Part shown: positions 48,681 to 57,971 of the stretch, in pieces
How positions within the stretch are numbered: the stretch's first letter is position 1
Layout: every line of letters begins with the position of its first letter
NCBI GenBank assembly: GCA_027488395.1
Contig: JAIYBT010000015.1
Coordinates: 1 to 64,000 of the forward strand
Direction: 5' to 3'
Source: Methylophilaceae bacterium
GTDB taxonomy: Bacteria; Pseudomonadota; Gammaproteobacteria; Burkholderiales; Methylophilaceae
DNA length: 64,000 bases
Notes under the pieces: generated by a model
What the model was told of the DNA's origin: nothing
What the model saw: the letters and a program-made list of their open reading frames with translations, nothing else
Database searches by the model: none
Made by a program: the position numbers and the translations under genes

Positions 48681-49307
48681 ATGCCTACCTTGGAAGTCCG
48701 ATTGCTAGGTTGCACCGACTATGCCAGCACCTTGGCTGCGATGCAGGCTTACACCCAGCAGCGTGATGCCTATTCGGCAGATCAACTGTGGGTGACCGAG
48801 CACCCACCCGTGTATACCTTAGGCCTCAATCGTCGCGACATTCGTTTACCGCAGAATCAAATACCCGTAGTGCCGGTCGACCGTGGCGGCAAAATCACCT
48901 ATCACGGCCCTGGCCAACTCGTGATATACACCTTAATCGATTTAGGGCGCTTGCACTTGAATGTACGGCAGTTTGTCTCTATCTTAGAAACTTGTTTAAT
49001 CTCGTTTTTAGCCAGTCATCAGATTGAAGCATGTGCCCGAAGCGATGCACCAGGGGTGTATGTCGCAGGTCAAAAAATTGCCTCGCTCGGGTTACGGCTA
49101 AAAAATCAAACCTGTTATCATGGCCTGAGTTTGAATATCGCCATGGATTTACAGCCATTTACTGAGATTGATCCTTGCGGCTATGCAGGCATGCAAATGA
49201 CGCAAACCTCGGAGTTAGGGATACGATTAGGCATGGCCGAGATTGCCAACGATTTAACGCAACGATTAAGAGAGGCCCTGACGCATGTCAGACCAGACCA
49301 GCAATAG
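48681..49307 (+). CDS. lipB: octanoyltransferase
   Basis: [38 protein letters not shown]. Confidence 0.97.
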   Translation: MPTLEVRLLGCTDYASTLAAMQAYTQQRDAYSADQLWVTEHPPVYTLGLNRRDIRLPQNQIPVVPVDRGGKITYHGPGQLVIYTLIDLGRLHLNVRQFVSILETCLISFLASHQIEACARSDAPGVYVAGQKIASLGLRLKNQTCYHGLSLNIAMDLQPFTEIDPCGYAGMQMTQTSELGIRLGMAEIANDLTQRLREALTHVRPDQQ

Positions 49308-50259
49308 CCGCCCGCCGAAAAAAGTGGCGGGGGTAAAAGAAGTGGATGCCGCCAAAACAGCGCGCATTCCGATTAAAATTGTGCCGCAGCCCATGCTGCG
49401 CAAACCGGAATGGATACGGATGAAAGTCCCTGATTCGGCCCGATTTCAAAACATCAAACAAGTGTTGCGCAACAATCATTTACACACCGTCTGTGAAGAG
49501 GCCAGTTGTCCCAATATTGGCGAGTGCTTTAGCAATGGCACTGCCACTTTTATGATACTCGGCGATATTTGTACCCGTCGCTGCCCATTTTGCGATGTGG
49601 CGCACGGCAAACCGTTACCGCCAGATCCACATGAACCCGAAAACTTAGCCCGCACCATCGCACAAATGCAGTTACGCTATGTGGTCGTCACCTCGGTGGA
49701 CCGTGATGATTTAATGGATGGCGGTGCTCAACACTTTGTTGATTGTATCCGCGCTATTCGCCAACAATCGCCGACCATTCAAATTGAAGTATTGGTGCCT
49801 GATTTCCGTGGCCGTTTGGACATTGCCATCAATATCTTAGAATCCGCACCCCCCGATGTGATGAACCATAATTTAGAGACCGTCCCTAGGCTATATCTAC
49901 AAGCAAGGCCAGGCTCAGATTATCAAAATTCATTGAATTTACTCAAAGCGTTTCGCGACCGCTATCCCCACGTACCCACCAAATCTGGCTTGATGTTGGG
50001 CTTGGGTGAAACTGATGAAGAGATTATCAGCGTGATGCGCGATTTGCGCGCGCATGGCGTCACCATGCTGACGTTGGGGCAATATTTACAACCGAGTGTG
50101 CACCATTTACCCGTGATGCGCTATGTGCCGCCTGCAACCTTTGATTGGTTAAAACAACAAGCCGATGCCATGGGTTTTGAACACACAGCCAGCGGCCCCA
50201 TGGTGCGCAGTAGCTATCATGCCGATCAGCAAGCCCACGCGGTCATTGCGGCTGGTTAA
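49285..50259 (+). CDS. lipA: lipoyl synthase
   Basis: [36 protein letters not shown]. Confidence 0.98.
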   Translation: MSDQTSNSRPPKKVAGVKEVDAAKTARIPIKIVPQPMLRKPEWIRMKVPDSARFQNIKQVLRNNHLHTVCEEASCPNIGECFSNGTATFMILGDICTRRCPFCDVAHGKPLPPDPHEPENLARTIAQMQLRYVVVTSVDRDDLMDGGAQHFVDCIRAIRQQSPTIQIEVLVPDFRGRLDIAINILESAPPDVMNHNLETVPRLYLQARPGSDYQNSLNLLKAFRDRYPHVPTKSGLMLGLGETDEEIISVMRDLRAHGVTMLTLGQYLQPSVHHLPVMRYVPPATFDWLKQQADAMGFEHTASGPMVRSSYHADQQAHAVIAAG

Positions 50260-50329
50260 TAATTTATCCGCACACGGTTCAAGCTGGCAATTCGTCTTAC
50301 ATCATTACAATATTAAGCAGGAGCGTATC

Positions 50330-51640
50330 ATGGTGCCGCATTTAACCACCGCCCTCAGTGGTCCATTAGTCAGTCTCGAAAAACGGATGTTGGCAGCCAT
50401 GCCGGATATCGAACACTGGTTTCGCGCGCAATGGCAAGAAGTTGGCGCGCCATTTTACGCCAGTGTCGATTTACGCAATGCAGGCTTTAAACTGGCGCCA
50501 GTCGATACCAATTTATTTCCTGGCGGCTTTAATAATCTAAATCCTGAGTTTTTAAGTCTTGCTGTGCAAGCCGCGCAAATTGCCGTTGAAAAAATCTGTC
50601 CTGAAGCGCGTCGCTTGTTATTGATTCCTGAAAACCATACGCGCAATACTTATTATTTGCGTAATGTGGTGGAGCTTTGCCATATTTTACGCACAGCAGG
50701 CTTAGAGGTACGCGTGGGGAGTTTATCGCCTGAGATCACGCAAATCACCAAACTCGAAACCCACGATGGCTATCCGCTGATATTAGAACCGCTGGTCCGT
50801 CAACAGAATCGCTTGGTTTTAAATGCCGTTTCTTTCGAAGGGGTCGATTATCCTGCCTTTGATAGCTGCGCCATCCTACTCAATAATGATTTGTCTGCGG
50901 GTATTCCTGATCAATTACAGGGCTTGGAACAGACCTTAATTCCGCCACTGCATGCGGGCTGGTCCACCCGTCGTAAGTCACAGCATTTTGCCGCTTACGA
51001 CGAGGTAGTGTCCTCGTTTGCGCAATTATTGGAGATTGATCCTTGGTTGCTCAACCCCTATTTTGAAACCGCCAGTGGCATTGATTTTCATGCGCGGTTA
51101 GGCGAGGATGCTTTGGCAGAAAAAGTCGAGCGCGTGCTTAAAAAAACCCAAGCAAAATATGATGAATATGGCATCACGCAACAGCCCTTTGCCATTATTA
51201 AAGCCGATGCAGGCACGTATGGCATGGGCATCATGAGCGTGAAATCGGCAGATGATGTGCGTGATCTTAATCGCAAAACACGCAACAAAATGTCAGTGAT
51301 TAAAGAAGGCATGACAGTGTCAGAAGTCATGATTCAAGAAGGCGTGTATACCTTTGAAAATATCCACGATGCGGTGGCCGAACCGGTGGTGTATATGATG
51401 GATCACTTTGTGATTGGCGGTTTTTATCGGGTGCATACCGGCCGTGGCATCGATGAAAATCTCAACGCACCGGGGATGCATTTTGTGCCCTTGGCGTTTG
51501 AAAAGCCCTGTACCATGCCCGACTGCGCGGGGGCACCTGATGCACCGCCTAACCGTTTTTATGCCTATGGCGTGGTAGCGCGGCTGGCCTTACTTGCGGC
51601 GGGCCTCGAGTTACAAAAAAACGATCCACTCCTTGCATAA
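50330..51640 (+). CDS. gshA: glutamate--cysteine ligase (proteobacterial T. ferrooxidans type)
   Basis: ATG 50330 with AGCAGGAG RBS; immediately upstream of gshB. Confidence 0.88.
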   Translation: MVPHLTTALSGPLVSLEKRMLAAMPDIEHWFRAQWQEVGAPFYASVDLRNAGFKLAPVDTNLFPGGFNNLNPEFLSLAVQAAQIAVEKICPEARRLLLIPENHTRNTYYLRNVVELCHILRTAGLEVRVGSLSPEITQITKLETHDGYPLILEPLVRQQNRLVLNAVSFEGVDYPAFDSCAILLNNDLSAGIPDQLQGLEQTLIPPLHAGWSTRRKSQHFAAYDEVVSSFAQLLEIDPWLLNPYFETASGIDFHARLGEDALAEKVERVLKKTQAKYDEYGITQQPFAIIKADAGTYGMGIMSVKSADDVRDLNRKTRNKMSVIKEGMTVSEVMIQEGVYTFENIHDAVAEPVVYMMDHFVIGGFYRVHTGRGIDENLNAPGMHFVPLAFEKPCTMPDCAGAPDAPPNRFYAYGVVARLALLAAGLELQKNDPLLA

Positions 51641-51649
51641 CAAAGGCCG

Positions 51650-52606
51650 ATGATGCACCTGCTGTTGATTCTAGACCCACTCGCCAGCCTAAAGGCCTAT
51701 AAAGATACCAGTTTAGCCATCATGCGCGCGGCACAAGCGGCTGGGCACCAGTTATCGGTGTGTGAGCAACACGATTGGCATCTACAAGGGGCGATGGTCA
51801 AGGTGGATGCGCAAGCGTTCACGTTTGATGCACACGGTACATGGACTGTCGCAACCAAAATCACGCAATTGCCCACGGCATTTGACGCGGTGATCATGCG
51901 CAAAGACCCGCCTTTTGATAACGAATATTTATATAGCACCTACTTACTAGAGCTGGCACAACAACAAGGTGCGCGTATTTTTAATGATCCAGTGAGTATC
52001 CGTGGCTGGAACGAAAAGCTTTCTGTTGCGCGTTTTCCGCAATTTGCACCGCCGTTTATAGTCACTAGCCAACAGCAGGCCATCTTAGACTTTTTAGCAG
52101 AACACCACGATATCATCGTTAAACCGTTAGACGGCATGGGTGGCAGCGGTATTTTTCGGTTGCGGCAACAAGACCCCAACCTATTTGCGATCATTGAAAC
52201 GCTCACTCAGTTTGCGACTAAAACCATCATGGTTCAGCGCTATATTCCTGAGATTGTCAAAGGTGACAAACGCATTTTGATGATCGATGGTGAGCCTCTG
52301 CCCTATGCCCTCGCGCGCATCCCAAAACCCGGTGAAACGCGTGGCAATTTAGCGGCGGGTGGCACCGGTGTGGTACACCCTTTGAGTGCGAGAGACCAAG
52401 CCATTGCGCAAGCGGTTGGGCCAGTGTTAAAGCAACATGGTTTGTTTTTAGTCGGGTTAGATGTGATTGGTGATTATTTAACCGAGGTCAACGTCACCAG
52501 TCCCACCGGCATGGTAGAAATCGCGACCCAAACACGCGATTGGGCACTGCCGTGTGACCCGGCAGCTTGGTTTGTACAAGCCTTAACGGCTGTCATCCAG
52601 CCTTAA
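51650..52606 (+). CDS. gshB: glutathione synthase
   Basis: VKPLDGMGGSGIFRL; VTSPTGMVEI; ATP-grasp pattern. Confidence 0.96.
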   Translation: MMHLLLILDPLASLKAYKDTSLAIMRAAQAAGHQLSVCEQHDWHLQGAMVKVDAQAFTFDAHGTWTVATKITQLPTAFDAVIMRKDPPFDNEYLYSTYLLELAQQQGARIFNDPVSIRGWNEKLSVARFPQFAPPFIVTSQQQAILDFLAEHHDIIVKPLDGMGGSGIFRLRQQDPNLFAIIETLTQFATKTIMVQRYIPEIVKGDKRILMIDGEPLPYALARIPKPGETRGNLAAGGTGVVHPLSARDQAIAQAVGPVLKQHGLFLVGLDVIGDYLTEVNVTSPTGMVEIATQTRDWALPCDPAAWFVQALTAVIQP

Positions 52607-52789
52607 TATTGCAGGGTTAAGCTGTGGCGTTTAGACGGTATCTTGGGGGATATGCAAAAGACGGTGAAGGCTTAACGTTACCCTAAGCATCTCAATTGAC
52701 CCATATAGATCATTTAAAGCTAGATGGCGTAAAGATCAATGACTTAACAATCAGTCATTCATTAGCATCAAGACTCATAGGCATACCCC

Positions 52790-53431
52790 ATGGCATTCAT
52801 TCAATTACTGATGCATATCGACCACAGCTTACAGGCTATGGTGTTACAGCATGGTGCAGCGGTCTACTGGCTATTGTTTGCCTTGGTGCTGGGTGAAACC
52901 GGCATGTTAGTATTGTTTTTTTTACCAGGGAACCCATTGATATTTATCAGTGGCGCCTTGGCTGGCAGTGGGCAAATCCACTTTGGCTGTTTGCTGCTGG
53001 TATTGTTGAGTGCAACTGTGTTGGGTAGCCATATCAATTTTTTCTTAGGTCGGCAAGCCGCTCATCACCTGCAGCGCAAGCCAAGCACTTGGTTACAAAG
53101 CAATCGCTTTCGCGACAGCACACAGTTTTATACAGCCTATGGCGCGCACGCTTTTTTAGTCACCTTGTATATCCCCATACTACGCACCTTTGCTCCATTT
53201 ATTGCGGGCATGACACAGATGCCGCTTAGGCGATTTCAGGTCTTTAGCAGTTTGGGAGCCTTATTATGGGTGGGCTTACTCAGCACGGGCGGCTATTATG
53301 TTGGCAATTTGCCTTTTGTGCATGCCCATTTAAACAGTCTGGTGGTGCTCGGCGTTGGCGTGGGTGTCTCCATGCCTTTACTGTTCACACTCGGCAGGCT
53401 TTGCAAACGCCGTTGGCAAGCCCGACCATGA
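52790..53431 (+). CDS. DedA family membrane protein
   Basis: FFLPGNPLIFISGALA; RTFAPFIAGMTQMPLRRF. Confidence 0.9.
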   Translation: MAFIQLLMHIDHSLQAMVLQHGAAVYWLLFALVLGETGMLVLFFLPGNPLIFISGALAGSGQIHFGCLLLVLLSATVLGSHINFFLGRQAAHHLQRKPSTWLQSNRFRDSTQFYTAYGAHAFLVTLYIPILRTFAPFIAGMTQMPLRRFQVFSSLGALLWVGLLSTGGYYVGNLPFVHAHLNSLVVLGVGVGVSMPLLFTLGRLCKRRWQARP

Positions 53432-53621
53432 GATGCAGGATGGTTAACGCAGGTACTTACCAAAACTTAGCATCCCATTTGACCTCATACACCGAGCAAC
53501 CCACGCAACCCAACCATGGTTGATTGCGTGACCGCCATCGCTGGACTCCGGCTGTGCATATGGCCCGTCCTTCGATGTCAATCAATGACGCACGATATTA
53601 TCTATCATTAAAGGAGCACGT

Positions 53622-53957
53622 ATGGCAATACAACCACAGATTCAAATCGCAAACTTTATTACGCTCAAAGCCAAAGCAGGTAAGGCACAAGCATTGGCTG
53701 ATTTTTTAAGCAGTGGCGCCGCCGCAGTCGATGCGACCGAACCACAAACGCACGCTTGGTATGCTGTGCAAATCAGTGCCGATACTTTTGCCATCATTGA
53801 TTTTTTTAAAGATCAAGCTGGGCAAGATGCGCATGTGGCAGGCGCCGTGGCAGCGCAACTGAAAGCCCAAGCCGATACCTTGATTGAAGGCGGTTGGGAC
53901 GAGGGCGTACTCAAGCAATTTCAGGTGTTTAAAGTATTGTCAGCGACCCATGCATAA
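53622..53957 (+). CDS. putative quinol/antibiotic biosynthesis monooxygenase (ABM-domain) protein
   Basis: Small ABM-like dimeric alpha+beta fold pattern; TWYAVQIS-like and FAIIDFFKDQAGQDAHV; AAAGGAG RBS. Confidence 0.75.
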   Translation: MAIQPQIQIANFITLKAKAGKAQALADFLSSGAAAVDATEPQTHAWYAVQISADTFAIIDFFKDQAGQDAHVAGAVAAQLKAQADTLIEGGWDEGVLKQFQVFKVLSATHA

Positions 53958-53971
53958 CAAAACTTTGGCGT

Positions 53972-53999
53972 AAAAAAAGGTGGCAATGCCACCTTTTTG
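53972..53999. terminator. bidirectional intrinsic terminator
   Basis: AAAAAGGTGGC-aat-GCCACCTTTTT. Confidence 0.85.
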
Positions 54000-54021
54000 A
54001 TATGCAACTCTAATAAAACAT

Positions 54022-55011
54022 TTAATTGGCTAAGCGTCGCCCATAGCTCACTGCATACGCGCCCGGTCTTGCCAACAAAATCGGGTCTTGCGTCGGCGCA
54101 ATGCCAGTAGGCAACTGTAACGGATTAAACATGATGGTTTTCTCTTTGCTTGCGCTATCGGCCACCGCCGCATTTAAACTCAGCACACCTAATGTCACCG
54201 TTTTACGGGTATCTGGCCACACGGCAGTCGGGTCATTCACATTGTCACCCGCTTCGGCCAATTGCAGCACCAGGGTGTACTGAACTGGCTTGGTGGCTAC
54301 GCGTTTCACAATGCCTTGCATTAAATAATCAGGGGCAGCTTTGTCTGCCTCGGCTTGGGTTAAATAGTGTGCGCCATCCACGGGCAATATCTGGTAACGA
54401 CCAAATACGCTGTTGCCTTGGGTGTTGGTGAATTTAAAAGCATTCACACCATAAAACGGTTGTGTGGCAAAACTGACCGGAGCAGGTTTGGGCGTGCTGA
54501 CAAATTTGGCAGCCGCTGGATGCGTAGCCAAAAACTGTTCGACGGGGCTGGGTTGCACTTTAGAAGCCCCTGAATCGCGTACTGCATTGAGCAAGCCTAA
54601 AAAGTCTTCAGGCGTGGCTGCTGGAAAGCCATTGACCGAAATACTGACGATATCGGTGACTGCATCATTGGGCAAACTAAAGCGGATAGCGATGCCTTTC
54701 GGAAACGCGTTGCCATTCGCATCAGGAATCGTTGGCACCCCAGTCGCGTCTGAATACCGAACTAAAATTGGTGTAGTTGCCAACTTGAAGTGCGGCGCAC
54801 TGGAAATACTGCTTGCCTGTGGCGTTGGCGTAAATACGCCTGATACCAACACACCTTTAGCGTGATTGGCACGATAGCCTTTATGCGGACCACCCGATAA
54901 CGTGGTTAAGGTATCGACCAATTGCTCGGTAACAGGGGTATCTGCCGCGTTGGCAATGGAGGTGGTCAAGGCAAGTGACACCGCGAGTGGTAACAGTTTA
55001 AAACATTTCAT
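54022..55011 (-). CDS. exported catalase-family (SrpA-like) heme peroxidase
   Basis: Signal peptide MKCFKLLPLAVSLALTTSIANA; AKGVLVSGVFTP; RPGAYAVSYGRRL C-terminus. Confidence 0.82.
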   Translation of the reverse strand: MKCFKLLPLAVSLALTTSIANAADTPVTEQLVDTLTTLSGGPHKGYRANHAKGVLVSGVFTPTPQASSISSAPHFKLATTPILVRYSDATGVPTIPDANGNAFPKGIAIRFSLPNDAVTDIVSISVNGFPAATPEDFLGLLNAVRDSGASKVQPSPVEQFLATHPAAAKFVSTPKPAPVSFATQPFYGVNAFKFTNTQGNSVFGRYQILPVDGAHYLTQAEADKAAPDYLMQGIVKRVATKPVQYTLVLQLAEAGDNVNDPTAVWPDTRKTVTLGVLSLNAAVADSASKEKTIMFNPLQLPTGIAPTQDPILLARPGAYAVSYGRRLAN

Positions 55012-55149
55012 GGCAAGATCCTTTCGATCCATAGCATTAAAGACAGGTGAAAACGTGACAACAAAAACAACTTACAACCTGCATACCCTGCTAAATCTTC
55101 ACGATGAGCTCTCGTACAGATTCATCATGAAAACGGAGGTATTAACCCT

Positions 55150-55596
55150 TTATTCTGCTTGCAACAGCAAACGTTGGCGAAGTTGGGTTAAACGTTCACG
55201 TAAACTATTGGCTTCGTCCAACGAGCAACCAATTTGACCCAACATCGTGGCCATCACTTCCCCAGCCCTTGTTTTTAATGACACACCCGCGTCGGTTAAG
55301 CGAATAATCACATGACGCTCGTCATGACTTGCACGTTCGCGACGCACCAAGCCAGTGGACGCTAGGCGTTTGAGCAGGGGGGTTAACGTCGCCGAATCCA
55401 AAAATAATTGCTCACCGATGGCGGAAACATATTGTGCATCTTGCTCCCACAACACCATCATCACTAAGTATTGTGGATAAGTCAGCGCTAAAGCTTTGAG
55501 CAAGGGCCGATACGCTTTATTCATGGCCAGCGACAATGAATACACGGCAAAACATAATTGCTCATCGAGGATTGGCGGGTGTGAAGTTTCGTGCAT
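55150..55596 (-). CDS. ohrR: MarR-family organic-peroxide sensor, OhrR type
   Basis: [24 protein letters not shown] (OhrR reactive Cys context); winged helix. Confidence 0.83.
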   Translation of the reverse strand: MHETSHPPILDEQLCFAVYSLSLAMNKAYRPLLKALALTYPQYLVMMVLWEQDAQYVSAIGEQLFLDSATLTPLLKRLASTGLVRRERASHDERHVIIRLTDAGVSLKTRAGEVMATMLGQIGCSLDEANSLRERLTQLRQRLLLQAE

Positions 55597-55647
55597 GTCG
55601 TTATACTAAATAGTGTACGATTTAATAGCAAGCAATTTTAGACATAT

Positions 55648-55737
55648 TTATACGCCATGCGTCAGCCGTTGATGGATCAAATCAAGCATGTAATGAACAA
55701 TAAATGTACCTTTGGCGTGCAATCTGCGTTGATGCAT
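55648..55737 (-). CDS. putative 29-aa small ORF upstream of ohrR
   Basis: MHQRRLHAKGTFIVHYMLDLIHQRLTHGV*, preceded by AAGGAGATCATC. Confidence 0.35.
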   Translation of the reverse strand: MHQRRLHAKGTFIVHYMLDLIHQRLTHGV

Positions 55738-55926
55738 GATGATCTCCTTGATCAATAAGCTTTGAATCAGAGCTCGCATTGTGTCAGCAAGCGTCAAAAA
55801 AATATAATTGATTGTTTAAAATTTTTTGATTAGAAATATTTATCATTGATACGGATGATTGCCGATGCTAACCACGCACTATCGTAAGCAACCGCGGCTG
55901 ATTCAACCCTTCTGTGCGATAATTTC

Positions 55927-56958
55927 ATGATGAATCGTTGGGGATGGATATTTAGCTTAGGATTGTTATGTAGCGCATGCCAAGCACCCAGCACGCATAC
56001 CGAAGCTTATGTGTTTGGCACCTTGGTAGAGATTCAAATTGATGATGCCCCCACCGCACAAGGGCAACGGGCCAGCAACGCAGTATTAGCACGTTATCAA
56101 GCGCTACATCGGCAGTTACATGCATGGCAACCCAGTGAATTAACCGCACTCAATCAGGCAATTTCTGCTGGTCAGCAACCGTTTAAAGCCAGCCCCTTGT
56201 TGCGACAAGTATTAGTGCATGCGCAACAATTATCCCTGCAATCCAATGGCTTATTTAATCCTGCACTGGGCCGTTTGATTGCATTGTGGGGTTTTCATCA
56301 AACGCCATATCAAGCCACCATCGTTGCACCAGAAGCCGTGCAAGCGGTGATGTCCCAACAACCCAGCATGCGCGCATTGCAGTTTTCACCAGCGGGCATC
56401 ACCAGCAATAACACTGCTGTGCAACTCGATTTAGGCGGATATGCCAAAGGATTTGCCTTGGATGAAGGTCGCGCCATATTGCAGTCTATGGGCATTCAAC
56501 ATGCTTTAATTAATATCGGTGGGAATGTCATTGCGTTGGGTCGCCATCATGGTCGGCCGTGGCGGGTGGGCATCCAACATCCGCGACAAGCGGGAGCATT
56601 GGCAGCCCTGGATTTACCAGATGGTTGGGCCATCGGCACTTCTGGCGATTATCAACGCTTTTATCTGCAAGATGGCAAACGCTATTGCCATATTTTAGAC
56701 CCCAACACCGGCTATCCCGCCCAACGCAGTCAATCCGCCACGGTGTTAATTGCACCGCAACCGCATGCAGGCGTGCTCTCTGATGTGGCATCCAAACCAT
56801 TGTTTATTGCACCAAAACACGCGGCATTATTTGCACAACAGCTCGGGGTGGCGGCTTGGATGATAGTAGATGCCCAAGGTCATCTATCGCTGAATCAGGC
56901 CATGCAAGCAAGGATCACATGGCTGACCGCGGTGCGTGGTCAGCGTGTTTTACCATGA
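55927..56958 (+). CDS. apbE: FAD:protein FMN transferase (lipoprotein)
   Basis: LCSAC lipobox; QLDLGGYAKGFALDEG; INIGGNVIALG. Confidence 0.94.
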   Translation: MMNRWGWIFSLGLLCSACQAPSTHTEAYVFGTLVEIQIDDAPTAQGQRASNAVLARYQALHRQLHAWQPSELTALNQAISAGQQPFKASPLLRQVLVHAQQLSLQSNGLFNPALGRLIALWGFHQTPYQATIVAPEAVQAVMSQQPSMRALQFSPAGITSNNTAVQLDLGGYAKGFALDEGRAILQSMGIQHALINIGGNVIALGRHHGRPWRVGIQHPRQAGALAALDLPDGWAIGTSGDYQRFYLQDGKRYCHILDPNTGYPAQRSQSATVLIAPQPHAGVLSDVASKPLFIAPKHAALFAQQLGVAAWMIVDAQGHLSLNQAMQARITWLTAVRGQRVLP

Positions 56959-57356
56959 TGCAATGGCTAGCTCGCTTAAAAAGGGGATTCCAACACATCG
57001 ATGGTTTGTTGGTGGGCGATTGGCTGACGATCGCGCTGTGTTTAGGGCTGATCCTGTTGTACTGGCCAGAGGCATCGCTTGGACAAGCCAAAAAATGCCA
57101 AATCAGACAGGGGGGGCAGGTGATTGGCGTATATGACCTCGACCAACGTCGGCGTATCTCTGTGAAAGGCCCGCTTGGCGTCAGCGTGGTGCAGATTCAG
57201 CAAGGAAAAGTACGTTTTTCACAGGCTCCCTGTCACAATCAATACTGCCTGCAACAAGGGTGGCTAAGTCATGCAGGCGAAGTCGCGTTATGTTTACCCA
57301 ATCAAGTCAGTATTATTTTGTTAGGCGAACGTGGCTTTGATAGTCTCGCCTATTGA
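56955..57356 (+). CDS. NusG domain II-containing protein
   Basis: VVQIQQGKVRFSQAPCHNQYCLQQGWLSHAGEVALCLPNQVSI; ATGA overlap with apbE. Confidence 0.87.
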   Translation: MMQWLARLKRGFQHIDGLLVGDWLTIALCLGLILLYWPEASLGQAKKCQIRQGGQVIGVYDLDQRRRISVKGPLGVSVVQIQQGKVRFSQAPCHNQYCLQQGWLSHAGEVALCLPNQVSIILLGERGFDSLAY

Positions 57357-57437
57357 TGCCTGACAACGCCCGACTCACCACCTATGCAGCACATTGCGCA
57401 TTTTAAATATGAATGTGCATCACACAGGAATAACCGC

Positions 57438-57971
57438 ATGCAATCAATTCAGTTCAAAATTACGCTCGCTGATCGACAAATTGCGGGTTTAACCGTGTTA
57501 GCGATTGGCTTGCATATGATCGAGGCCAGCTTTCCAAGTCCATTGCCTGGGGTGAAACCTGGGATCGCCAACATTGTGGTGTTATTTGTGCTGTATCGCT
57601 TTGGCTTTGCCACCGCAGCCAGTGTCAGTTTACTGCGCGTTTTCGCCAGCGGCTTGTTGTTTGGTCAATTGTTCACGCCTACATTTTTTTTAAGTCTAGC
57701 AGGGGCGATTGCAAGTTTAGGCGTGCTTTGGTTGGCACAAGCGCTACCACGCAAGGCATTTAGCGCGGTGAGTGTCAGCGTGTTAGCGGCAATGGCGCAT
57801 ATTTTTGGTCAGGTGTGCTTGGTGCGATTATGGTTAATTCCCGTCCCACAGGCTTGGTTGTTATTGTCACCCTTGTGGCTAACTGCACTGTTGTTTGGCA
57901 TCAGTAATGGTCTGATGATTCAAGCGTTGCTCAATCAACTTGCACCGCCGCATCAGCCATCAACAGATTGA
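57438..57971 (+). CDS. Gx transporter / heptaprenyl diphosphate synthase component I family membrane protein
   Basis: PSPLPGVKPGIANIVVLFVLYRFG; TM-rich. Confidence 0.87.
   Translation: MQSIQFKITLADRQIAGLTVLAIGLHMIEASFPSPLPGVKPGIANIVVLFVLYRFGFATAASVSLLRVFASGLLFGQLFTPTFFLSLAGAIASLGVLWLAQALPRKAFSAVSVSVLAAMAHIFGQVCLVRLWLIPVPQAWLLLSPLWLTALLFGISNGLMIQALLNQLAPPHQPSTD

Noticed and set aside
52696-52896. 66-aa ORF upstream of dedA
   Set aside because: Out of frame with dedA, no RBS or family signal; overlaps the dedA start.
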